5,138 nt of DNA from DASYSA01 sp036003885 (GTDB lineage Bacteria; Acidobacteriota; Blastocatellia; UBA7656). A model generated the notes under the pieces. The model saw nothing but the letters and a program-made list of their open reading frames with translations. It had not been told where the DNA came from and made no database searches. Shown here piece after piece: positions 1 through 5,138 of this stretch; within the stretch, counting starts at the first letter, position 1, and each line of letters begins with the position of its first letter. Both the position numbers and the translations under genes were made by a program. The stretch covers positions 1 to 5,138 of the forward strand of contig DASYSA010000219.1 of the NCBI GenBank assembly GCA_036003885.1, given 5' to 3'.

Positions 1-350
<350 letters not shown>

Positions 351-490
351 TTTTCCTGGCCACCTTCAAGCTTTCGCCGAAAGATGACCGTTCTACTCTT
401 GGTCAACTCCCGCTAAAACTCTCAGAACGTCTGGTTCGTTTTTACGCACTATCTAGTTTTCAAAGACCGCTTAATTGCCTCTGAAGGCAA
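351..490 (-). other. rRNA operon 5' leader with small hairpins
   Basis: This is the transcribed leader between the predicted start near 490 and the mature 16S end. Besides the boxA-like element it holds a compact hairpin at 371-383 (CTTTC-GGC-GAAAG on the minus strand), a GACC/GGTC stem just upstream of it, and a GAAC/GTTC stem within flanking AAAAC/GTTTT arms near 420-448. Such leaders usually pair with sequence 3' of 16S to form the RNase III processing stalk; the partner strand lies outside the window, so that pairing cannot be tested here. No protein gene is present. Confidence 0.6.
456..468 (-). promoter_or_regulatory. boxA-like rRNA antitermination element
   Basis: The minus strand carries GGTCTTTGAAAAC about 105 bases upstream of the mature 16S end and about 20 bases inside the predicted transcript. 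It resembles the boxA element of rRNA leaders (E. coli TGCTCTTTAACAA; many other bacteria have a CTTTGAAAAC core), the NusB/S10 loading site that protects rRNA transcription from premature termination. Position and core sequence both fit. No clear boxB hairpin was identified. Confidence 0.7.
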
Positions 491-496
491 AACCCG

Positions 497-524
497 ATTA
501 TAAACCAACTTCCTTCAATGTCAA
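497..524 (-). promoter_or_regulatory. Primary sigma-70-type promoter of the rRNA operon
   Basis: Read on the minus strand, a perfect -35 box TTGACA (519-524) is separated by 16 bases from a perfect -10 box TATAAT (497-502). Transcription should begin near 490, giving a leader of about 140 bases before the mature 16S end. The bases just after the -10 box are CGGG, a GC-rich discriminator of the kind linked to stringent control of rRNA promoters in E. coli. An A/T-rich run (AAAATAAAG) lies about 16 bases upstream of the -35 box and could act as a distal UP element; this is inference. The match to consensus and the position upstream of 16S make the call firm. Confidence 0.9.
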
Positions 525-559
525 TAGCGCAGTCGACTTTATTTTCCCATTGTCCGCGC

Positions 560-579
560 TCGACCTTCCTAAAAGTCGA
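560..579 (-). repeat. Inverted repeat, 8-bp hairpin upstream of the rRNA promoter
   Basis: Minus-strand RNA would fold as TCGACTTT-TAGG-AAGGTCGA, eight pairs including one G-U, with a four-base loop. It lies 35 bases upstream of the rRNA -35 box and only four bases from a second hairpin at 584-610. No U-run follows, so it is not a standard intrinsic terminator. Its role is unknown. Confidence 0.55.
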
Positions 580-583
580 TTCA

Positions 584-610
584 CTCTCGTCGCATCACAA
601 GCGACAAGAA
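584..610 (-). repeat. Inverted repeat, 10-bp hairpin downstream of the PilZ gene
   Basis: On the minus strand TTCTTGTCGC and GCGACGAGAG pair over ten positions (two of them G-U) around the seven-base loop TTGTGAT. It sits about 105 bases after the PilZ stop codon and before the rRNA promoter. A short CTTTT occurs nine bases later but belongs to the next hairpin (560-579). It could slow or end transcripts leaving the PilZ gene, but it lacks the adjacent U-tract of an intrinsic terminator, so it is listed as a structure only. Confidence 0.5.
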
Positions 611-716
611 TCCCTTTCGCTATGTCTCGATTACTTTTTGAAACTCGGGAACAAGAGGCCGGGACGATTGCCTGTACACAATGATGGATTGCGCGAAAAG
701 GCCGCGTAGCAAGAAC

Positions 717-1106
717 TCACTTCACTTCAAAGACCGGTCGCGCCGTATCGAACCTCAGTGCTATTCCAACTCTGGCGGGCATCGGTTCGCTTCGAACCAC
801 CTCACAAAAATACTTCATCCAGTTCTCTCTTTTGAAAGGAACTCGGATCCATACTTCTGCCCTGGTGCCCGGATCCAGGCACCGCGTTAGAAAGAGAAAC
901 GCTCCGCTCGAGCTCAGATTCTCCAGCGTGCCGGTCTCACCGAAGATCGAACCACCGCTGTCAGTGGACGTCACGGCGACATCCCAACCAACCTTGAACC
1001 TTCGAGCCCTCCGGCGTTCGAGCACAGCAACCTCCAGTCGAATTCTCACTACGATCACATGCCATGATCCCGGAACCGTCCAGGGTTCATCGCGAATATA
1101 GCGCAT
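717..1106 (-). CDS. PilZ-domain protein, probable cyclic di-GMP binder
   Basis: The product is 129 residues from the ATG at 1106. Residues 29 to about 122 form a single PilZ domain: a basic RRRARRF stretch at 31-37 gives the RxxxR motif, and NLSSSG at 63-68 gives the [D/N]xSxxG motif; these are the two ligand-contacting motifs of cyclic di-GMP-binding PilZ proteins, followed by beta strands ending in VGIALRF. There is no second domain, signal peptide or membrane segment, so it should be a small cytoplasmic receptor or adaptor. The start is uncertain. The ATG has GGGGAG five bases upstream, but an in-frame GTG at 1025 (codon 28) has GGAGG five bases upstream and would begin exactly at the domain, giving 102 residues. 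The first 27 residues match nothing I recognise. It lies downstream of pilT on the same strand across a 517-base gap, so a role in pilus or surface behaviour is plausible but unproven. Confidence 0.85.
   Translation of the reverse strand: MRYIRDEPWTVPGSWHVIVVRIRLEVAVLERRRARRFKVGWDVAVTSTDSGGSIFGETGTLENLSSSGAFLFLTRCLDPGTRAEVWIRVPFKRENWMKYFCEVVRSEPMPARVGIALRFDTARPVFEVK
1031..1035 (-). promoter_or_regulatory. Internal Shine-Dalgarno site pointing to a later PilZ start
   Basis: GGAGG on the minus strand is followed after five bases (TTGCT) by an in-frame GTG at 1023-1025. Starting there yields a protein that opens directly into the RRRARRF motif, which is the common layout for single-domain PilZ proteins. 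It competes with the ATG at 1106, whose own site (GGGGAG) is also good. Confidence 0.5.
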
Positions 1107-1623
1107 GGCGTCTCCCCGCGCTATGCTTTTGCGGACGATCGTTCCTGATATCGAATCTCTTCCAAGTCTCTCACTTCTTTACCCATGCGTGATAAATTGG
1201 GAATCGCCGGTGTCTTCCTTGATGCTTGAATAAAGTTTCGCTGTGCTGTGCGCTCGCCCCGTATTACGGGCAACCGGTGGTCAATGACGCTCTGGTTCCC
1301 GGGCCCGCAAGTGCATTATTAAAAAGGGGAATAGCTGGATCAGACAACGCAGGATGTCTCTTTGTCTGCTTACTGGCCACCGACCGAATTGGCGCTTATT
1401 TGAGGGAAGACTACTCAGAGGATGAGATCGTCCTGGATTTGCTTCGATTCTCGCCGAACGAGATGGATCGCTCGGCTCGCCTGGACTGATCCCGCCGTGA
1501 CGTACGGCTCGAGTCAATCGAGAAACGACCGAAACCGATAAGACGAGATACTGGAAGCCGGCGGGCGGACGCGGGCCCTAGCTCCCTTCTTACCGGCGAG
1601 GCGTCAACCTTTGGCAGCATCGC
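1107..1623. other. 517-base gap between pilT and the PilZ gene, no convincing gene
   Basis: Several open frames cross this gap, but none carries a recognisable domain or a good ribosome binding site. The longest is a plus-strand frame at 1226-1489 that opens with TTG and has no Shine-Dalgarno; its second half is acidic and looks mildly protein-like. A minus-strand frame at 1411-1620 begins three bases after the pilT stop but is an arginine/serine-rich low-complexity product, typical of a chance frame. A 21-codon minus-strand frame at 1121-1186 ends just before the PilZ ribosome binding site and also lacks a Shine-Dalgarno. A short palindrome, CCCGT-AAT-ACGGG on the minus strand, lies at 1258-1270. 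No intrinsic terminator with a U-tract was found after pilT. Confidence 0.5.
1318..1347 (-). promoter_or_regulatory. Weak candidate promoter for the PilZ gene
   Basis: Within the gap upstream of the PilZ gene the minus strand reads TTGTCT (1342-1347), 18 bases, then TTTAAT (1318-1323). The -10 box lacks the important A at its second position and the spacing is long, so this is only the best candidate seen. The PilZ gene could equally be transcribed by read-through from pilT. Confidence 0.2.
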
Positions 1624-2778
1624 TCAGGCGATGAATTCGTTCCGCGGAGCTTCCGGCTTTACGAACCCCCCGGCGTCTCCGCCACCAAAGTCGGAAAGGG
1701 AAAGCAACAGATTCTGGCGGTTGGTTGAATAGGCCATTCCATCGTTGAGCGTAATGGTACCTAATCGAATCAACCGCTCCAGCTCCATATCAAAGAGCTG
1801 CATTCCTTCCAGGTTGCCGTCCCGCATTGCATCATAGAGGGACTTCCCTTCCTTCTCTCCCTTCTCGATATATTCACGGGTGCGGGCTGTAGATTTGAGA
1901 ATCTCAACCGCGGCAATGCGGCCGCGCCCATCGGCGCGCGGGATGAGCCTTTGCGAAACAATATATCGGAAGGCTCCGGAGAGCCTGAGCCGAATTATGT
2001 GCTCCTGGCTCTTCGGGAAGAGACCTATGAGTCGTTCGACGGTCTTAACCGCATCCGTGGTGTGCAGGGTAGACAAGACAAGATGGCCCGTCTCGGACGC
2101 TTCCAATGCTACTTCTACGGTTTCCAGGTCGCGGATTTCGCCCACCAGGATCACCTTTGGCGCCTGTCGAAGGGCGGCCCTCAGCGCATAAGCAAAGTTG
2201 GGTGTGTCTGAATGCAATTCCCTCTGGTGCACAGTACACTTCTTATGGCGGTGCATGAACTCGATGGGGTCTTCGATTGTCACGATGTGGTAGTACTTTG
2301 TGTCGTTGATCAAGTCGATAATGGCCGCAAGCGTCGATGACTTGCCCGATCCTGTCGGTCCGGTCACCAGGACGATGCCATTCTTAAGGTCGGCGACCTC
2401 CTTAAGAATGACGGGAATTCCGAGATCTTCAAACGACGGAATTTCGTCAGGCACAACCCTCATCACGATTGCGTGGGTTCCCCGCTGTTTGAAGATATTC
2501 ACGCGAAATCTCGAGAGGCCGGGAAGGCTGAAAGAGAGATCGGCCGAACCGTTCGTCTCCAGCGAGTCCTCGGCGGCTTTGTTAGTGCCGATCAGCGCCT
2601 TTGCTATTCCAGCAGTGTGGGCGGGCGTCAGCATCTCCATTCCAGGTAGATTGACTGCTGTGAGTTTTCCTATCAGTTCCACTTGAGGTGGACGGCCCGG
2701 CGAAAAAATAAGGTCTGAAATCTTATTCGATACAGATAGCATTTGCTGAATTACTTGAGAGAAGTTGATCGTCGACAT
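1624..2778 (-). CDS. pilT: Type IV pilus twitching motility ATPase, PilT/PilU family
   Basis: The 384-residue product belongs to the hexameric secretion-ATPase family that powers retraction of type IV pili from the cytoplasmic side of the inner-membrane machine. The N-terminal domain (1 to about 115) carries the SDLIFSPGRPP stretch at 21-31 that corresponds to the family's SDLH..G.PP motif. The ATPase core has a Walker A GPTGSGKS at 140-147, an Asp box VTIEDPIEF at 166-174, a Walker B LVGEIRD at 211-217 with the catalytic Glu214, and a His box ending STLHTTDA at 236-243. The C-terminal domain lacks a clear AIRNLIRE motif, having ARTREYIEKGE at 298-308 instead, and GMQLFDMEL at 325-333 recalls PilU-type proteins. 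A glycine-rich tail (364-371) makes it slightly longer than usual. The ATG is directly preceded by an in-frame TAG, which fixes the upstream limit; its ribosome binding site is weak (GGGG ten bases away). It has its own promoter candidate at 2936-2963. No other pilus gene is in the window. Confidence 0.95.
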   Translation of the reverse strand: MSTINFSQVIQQMLSVSNKISDLIFSPGRPPQVELIGKLTAVNLPGMEMLTPAHTAGIAKALIGTNKAAEDSLETNGSADLSFSLPGLSRFRVNIFKQRGTHAIVMRVVPDEIPSFEDLGIPVILKEVADLKNGIVLVTGPTGSGKSSTLAAIIDLINDTKYYHIVTIEDPIEFMHRHKKCTVHQRELHSDTPNFAYALRAALRQAPKVILVGEIRDLETVEVALEASETGHLVLSTLHTTDAVKTVERLIGLFPKSQEHIIRLRLSGAFRYIVSQRLIPRADGRGRIAAVEILKSTARTREYIEKGEKEGKSLYDAMRDGNLEGMQLFDMELERLIRLGTITLNDGMAYSTNRQNLLLSLSDFGGGDAGGFVKPEAPRNEFIA

Positions 2779-2929
2779 CTATGCCAATCCCCAAGACGGA
2801 AGAGATCCCGCCAGCCATTGTTCGATTGATTCGAGTCAAGCAGGGGCCGCTCCAGAACTCTGATGTGAAACGGCGAGGGGCAGGCTTATTGCGCCAAAGA
2901 AATAGATTAAGGGCCAATGATCCGAGACA
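2779..2929 (-). other. Long untranslated leader of pilT
   Basis: About 150 bases separate the predicted transcription start from the pilT ATG. I looked for a GEMM-type cyclic di-GMP riboswitch, since these can precede pilus genes, and did not see its conserved segments. Open frames here are short, lack ribosome binding sites and run into pilT out of frame. The weak pilT ribosome binding site lies at the very end of the leader. Nothing else recognisable is present. Confidence 0.4.
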
Positions 2930-2935
2930 AACACG

Positions 2936-2963
2936 ATATTAGCGCTAAATTTGCTATTGTCAA
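2936..2963 (-). promoter_or_regulatory. Sigma-70-type promoter for pilT
   Basis: On the minus strand a perfect -35 box TTGACA (2958-2963) is followed after 16 bases by TAATAT (2936-2941), a good -10 box. Transcription would start near 2929, giving pilT an untranslated leader of about 150 bases. The ten-base perfect palindrome TTAGCGCTAA (2939-2948) overlaps the -10 box and the spacer and could be an operator half or whole site; that is inference. Confidence 0.7.
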
Positions 2964-3131
2964 CAGTAGAAGCCCGGCACCTTGCGGCCTGGAATGTTCG
3001 AGCCCTGCTCCTACAATGCAGGAGTATCAGCTGGACCGATTTCAAAGTCAGACGAGTGATCTAGCGAACGCTATCCAGCCAGTTGAGCCCATTAGTCGGC
3101 TTACCTGCCTCCACTCCTGACTCCGCGCCGA
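2964..3131. other. Spacer between the exported-protein gene and the pilT promoter
   Basis: No credible gene is present; the short plus-strand frame at 2917-3120 has no family resemblance and no ribosome binding site. Two small inverted repeats occur, at 3006-3026 (CTCCT/AGGAG core around a seven-base loop) and 3058-3075 (TAGC/GCTA core). Neither is followed by a U-tract, so the end of the glcF transcript is not defined from sequence. Confidence 0.4.
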
Positions 3132-3653
3132 CTACTTTCCAGTTAGCCTCTCAAATGTGTAAAAAGCCTCGCCGCGTACGACCGAGCCAAGATACCGCCA
3201 CTTGCCCTCAATGATGCTTCCCGGCTTCACTCCTTTTAGCGCTTTGGTGCCACCGTCGACTATCTGATCGACTTCTGCCCCAACCACAACATGAAGCTCT
3301 GGAATCCGGTCTTCGCCCGTCTCTCGGGCAATACTCAAGACGGTCTGGCGAAGGACCGCTATCCGGTTCCTGGATCGAACGTAGTCCTTTCGCAGAATCT
3401 CATCATGTCGGATCTGAAAATCCAACTCGACCTCTTCCTGGTGCATCAACTCGAGAAAGGCCGTGACTTCCGGGCCAAAACGATCTGAGTGGTTGGAGTG
3501 AACCGCCTGACCTCGCGCAGCCGCTGAACAAATGACGGCTGCTCCGATCAGGACGAAGAGTCTTACACCGATCATGCTTCGCATCTCACGAGTCTCGCAG
3601 GCCGCTAAGAGTCCTTCGGTGGAGGTCCATCCACGCCGACCGGTACGATTCAT
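3132..3653 (-). CDS. Exported protein of unknown function, coupled to glcF
   Basis: I do not recognise this family. The frame has 173 codons from the ATG at 3653, which overlaps the glcF stop as ATGA, an arrangement typical of translational coupling. A hydrophobic segment at 28-46 (IGVRLFVLIGAAVICSAAA), preceded by basic residues and followed by AxA-type sites (A44-A46 and G48-Q49-A50), looks like a signal peptide. It would be of normal length if translation began at Met24 or Met27 (3584 or 3575), so the true start may be internal, although neither has a strong Shine-Dalgarno. Cys42 does not sit in a proper lipobox. The mature part has a charged, probably helical stretch (61-110), then a probably beta-rich end (117-171) rich in Val and Gly, finishing YTFERLTGK. 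No catalytic motif was seen. It should be periplasmic or secreted. Its position after glcF suggests co-expression with the oxidase, but any functional link is inference. Confidence 0.75.
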   Translation of the reverse strand: MNRTGRRGWTSTEGLLAACETREMRSMIGVRLFVLIGAAVICSAAARGQAVHSNHSDRFGPEVTAFLELMHQEEVELDFQIRHDEILRKDYVRSRNRIAVLRQTVLSIARETGEDRIPELHVVVGAEVDQIVDGGTKALKGVKPGSIIEGKWRYLGSVVRGEAFYTFERLTGK

Positions 3654-4978
3654 CCTTGATTGCAGGAATCAAGTAATTCGATCGGATGAAGCACCTCGAC
3701 CTTCAATCCCTCCAGCAGGATTCCGGCGCCTATCTGCATTATGCAGCCCGGATTTCCGGTGACTACTACTTCAGCCCCGCTGGCGCGAATGGCTGCAATC
3801 TTGGACGACAGGATATCCGAACTCAGCTCAGCGTGCTGTAGATTGTAGATACCTGCGCCACCGCAACAACTGTCATAGCCCGGCAGCGGAATAATCTCGA
3901 CGCCGGGTATCGATTTCAGAAGATCAATCGGGGCGTCGGTCACCCGTTGTGCGTGCATCAAGTGGCACGGAGCATCGTAGGCGATCCGTCTTTCGAGCAC
4001 CCCGTCGCCGCGCTTGAATCCGACCTCGACCAGGAATTCCGAGATATCCCTGACCTTCGAACTGAATTGAGAGGCAGGCTCGGAAAACTCTGGATCCGCC
4101 TCGAGCAGGGCAGCGTATTCCTTCATCGCCGCGCCGCAGCCGGCAGAATTCACGATAATCCGGTCGCATCCACTCGCAAGGAAGGCCTCAATGTTCCTAC
4201 GGGCAAGATGCCTGGCCGTTTCGATCTCTCCGGAGTGGGCATGTAAGGCCCCGCAGCAAGTCTGCGAGTCGACCCCAACAAGTTCACAGCCGCTCTGCTC
4301 CAGCACTCGCTCGGTTGCGCGGTTGACATGAGTGAATAGACCCTCCATTACACAGCCACGAAGTACTCCGACCCGCATACCGACAGCGTTAGGTTCAGGC
4401 TCTGCCCCCTCCCCCGCTCTGGAGCCTCGCGCCCGCGTGTCTTTGAAACTGGAGCGGCTCGCAAGCAACAACGCAAGGGCGAGGCGACTCCTCCCTTGAA
4501 GACCACCCGACTCGAATATGAGACGCGCCAGACCGCTGTCTCTCATCCATCTGGCGAACAACATACCCACACCCAACAGGAACGAACTCGTAAAGACATG
4601 ATTGAGAACGAAACGGATAAGAAACGCCTGGCCCGAACGGCGGGCCGAATTGGCCTCAGCGACTTCGACACGGGCGGCCTCCAGCAACTGGCCGTACGGT
4701 ACGCCCGAGGGACAAGCGCTCTCACAGGCCCGACAACCGAGACAGAGATCTATGTGCGATATGAAAGTGTCGGCAACCGCCAGCCTTCCCTCAGCCACTC
4801 CGCGCATTAGATAGATTCGCCCGCGCGGAGAGTCGTTCTCGTTTCCAAGGACGCGATAAGTAGGGCACGACGGCAGACAGAGCCCGCAGTGAACGCAGGT
4901 CAAGAGACTCTCCGAGTTCTCCTCGAGCAGAGAAGGAAGACTCGATTGCGTTCTATCTCTTTCCATTACCTTCGACAT
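3650..4978 (-). CDS. glcF: Glycolate oxidase iron-sulfur subunit GlcF-type protein
   Basis: From the ATG at 4978 the product is 442 residues, a little longer than E. coli GlcF (407). Two ferredoxin-type 4Fe-4S motifs open it: C28-x2-C31-x2-C34-x3-C38-P and C79-x2-C82-x2-C85-x3-C89-P. After a variable linker (about 115-200, with basic and Glu/Pro-rich stretches) come two CCG cysteine-rich domains, the first with C209, CCG at 241-243 and C281, the second with C338, CCGG at 371-374 and C412. In the family these domains bind a redox centre and pass electrons from the FAD subunits oxidising glycolate (or another 2-hydroxyacid) to the quinone pool at the membrane. The FAD-oxidase end 54 bases upstream supports this. 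Related families (LutA, GlpC, heterodisulfide reductase subunits) share CCG domains, but the N-terminal double cluster plus the FAD-oxidase neighbour favours GlcF. A longer frame starting with TTG at 4999 exists; I prefer the ATG, though neither has a strong ribosome binding site. Confidence 0.92.
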   Translation of the reverse strand: MSKVMERDRTQSSLPSLLEENSESLLTCVHCGLCLPSCPTYRVLGNENDSPRGRIYLMRGVAEGRLAVADTFISHIDLCLGCRACESACPSGVPYGQLLEAARVEVAEANSARRSGQAFLIRFVLNHVFTSSFLLGVGMLFARWMRDSGLARLIFESGGLQGRSRLALALLLASRSSFKDTRARGSRAGEGAEPEPNAVGMRVGVLRGCVMEGLFTHVNRATERVLEQSGCELVGVDSQTCCGALHAHSGEIETARHLARRNIEAFLASGCDRIIVNSAGCGAAMKEYAALLEADPEFSEPASQFSSKVRDISEFLVEVGFKRGDGVLERRIAYDAPCHLMHAQRVTDAPIDLLKSIPGVEIIPLPGYDSCCGGAGIYNLQHAELSSDILSSKIAAIRASGAEVVVTGNPGCIMQIGAGILLEGLKVEVLHPIELLDSCNQG

Positions 4979-5032
4979 GTTTGATTGCCGTCCGCTCAAA
5001 AGTTCTATTGGGTAAAGTCCCTTTTGATGTAC

Positions 5033-5138
5033 TCAAATGCCACAAACGAAACGGCCGGAATTCAATATGGCCCTGGGATCGAACCGTTCCTTAACCGCTC
5101 TCATCAGCTCCGCCGTAGCTCCGATCTCGCCCCAGGCG
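5033..5138 (-). CDS. FAD-linked oxidase (GlcD/GlcE family), C-terminal end only
   Basis: The minus strand is open from the window edge to a TGA at 5033-5035 and encodes 34 residues. They include KERFDPRAILNSGRF near the end, matching the closing FDP-x-x-(I/L)-x-NPGR motif of FAD-binding oxidases of the VAO/GlcD-GlcE type, where the last helix completes the substrate domain. The usual proline of NPGR is serine here. The gene lies 54 bases upstream of glcF in the same orientation, so the two are probably one operon and subunits of one enzyme. The fragment is too short to choose between GlcD and GlcE, and the FAD-binding domain lies outside the window. Confidence 0.85.
   Translation of the reverse strand, partial: AWGEIGATAELMRAVKERFDPRAILNSGRFVCGI

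Noticed and set aside
475..890. Several plus-strand frames of 63-69 codons
   Set aside because: They lie over the rRNA promoter, the hairpins and the PilZ gene, with no ribosome binding sites or recognisable domains.
1121..1186. A 21-codon minus-strand frame (MGKEVRDLEEIRY...) just before the PilZ gene
   Set aside because: The amino acid string looks plausible, but there is no ribosome binding site and it is too short to judge.
1226..1489. An 87-codon plus-strand frame in the pilT-PilZ gap
   Set aside because: It opens with TTG, has no Shine-Dalgarno and no recognised family, and runs against every other gene; kept only as a note in the gap entry.
1411..1620. A 69-codon minus-strand frame starting three bases after the pilT stop
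   Set aside because: The product is arginine/serine-rich low-complexity sequence with no domain, as expected of a shadow frame.
2779..2929. Possible cyclic di-GMP riboswitch in the pilT leader
   Set aside because: The conserved GEMM segments and a tetraloop-receptor pair were not found.
2990..3020. TTCGAGCC resembling a tRNA T-loop
   Set aside because: The flanking bases do not form a T-stem and no acceptor, D or anticodon arms can be found around it.
3006..3075. Small inverted repeats as terminators of the glcF transcript
   Set aside because: On the minus strand the cores are only about 4-6 pairs, interrupted, and no U-tract follows.
4496..4814. Plus-strand frames of 70-104 codons opposite glcF
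   Set aside because: They are antisense to the well-supported iron-sulfur motifs of glcF and show no domain of their own.

Overview
The window reads as a piece of a free-living Gram-negative-type bacterial chromosome, most likely an acidobacterium. Three things point that way: the opening of the 16S rRNA gene (AATCAACGCTGGCGGCGTGCC), a twitching-motility ATPase beside a PilZ protein, and a glycolate-oxidase-type flavoprotein/iron-sulfur pair. The phylum call rests on memory of 16S signatures, not on an alignment, so it is moderate. Base composition is mid-GC and looks even. I see no insertion sequence, phage gene, CRISPR array or tRNA.

Every gene I can support lies on the minus strand, so transcription runs from high to low coordinates. 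In that order: (1) the last 34 codons of an FAD-linked oxidase of the GlcD/GlcE family, cut by the window edge (5033-5138); (2) a GlcF-type protein with two 4Fe-4S clusters and two CCG domains (3650-4978); (3) a 173-codon exported protein of unknown function whose start overlaps the glcF stop as ATGA (3132-3653); (4) a 350-base gap holding a strong promoter (2936-2963) and a leader of about 150 bases; (5) a PilT-family ATPase (1624-2778); (6) a 517-base gap with no convincing gene; (7) a small PilZ protein (717-1106, or from 1025); (8) a spacer with two neighbouring hairpins; (9) a near-consensus rRNA promoter (497-524), a leader with a boxA-like element, and the first 350 or so bases of 16S rRNA (1-350), which runs off the low-coordinate end.

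Functionally there are three units. The glc-type genes would form a membrane-associated 2-hydroxyacid (probably glycolate) dehydrogenase, with the exported protein translationally coupled to it. PilT would drive pilus retraction, and the PilZ protein next to it could bind cyclic di-GMP; a link between the two is suggested only by adjacency. The rRNA operon has its own promoter and antitermination signal.

I did not find a clear new system. The points most worth following are the unknown exported protein coupled to glcF, the pilT-PilZ pair leading into the rRNA operon, the palindrome over the pilT promoter, and the paired hairpins upstream of the rRNA promoter.
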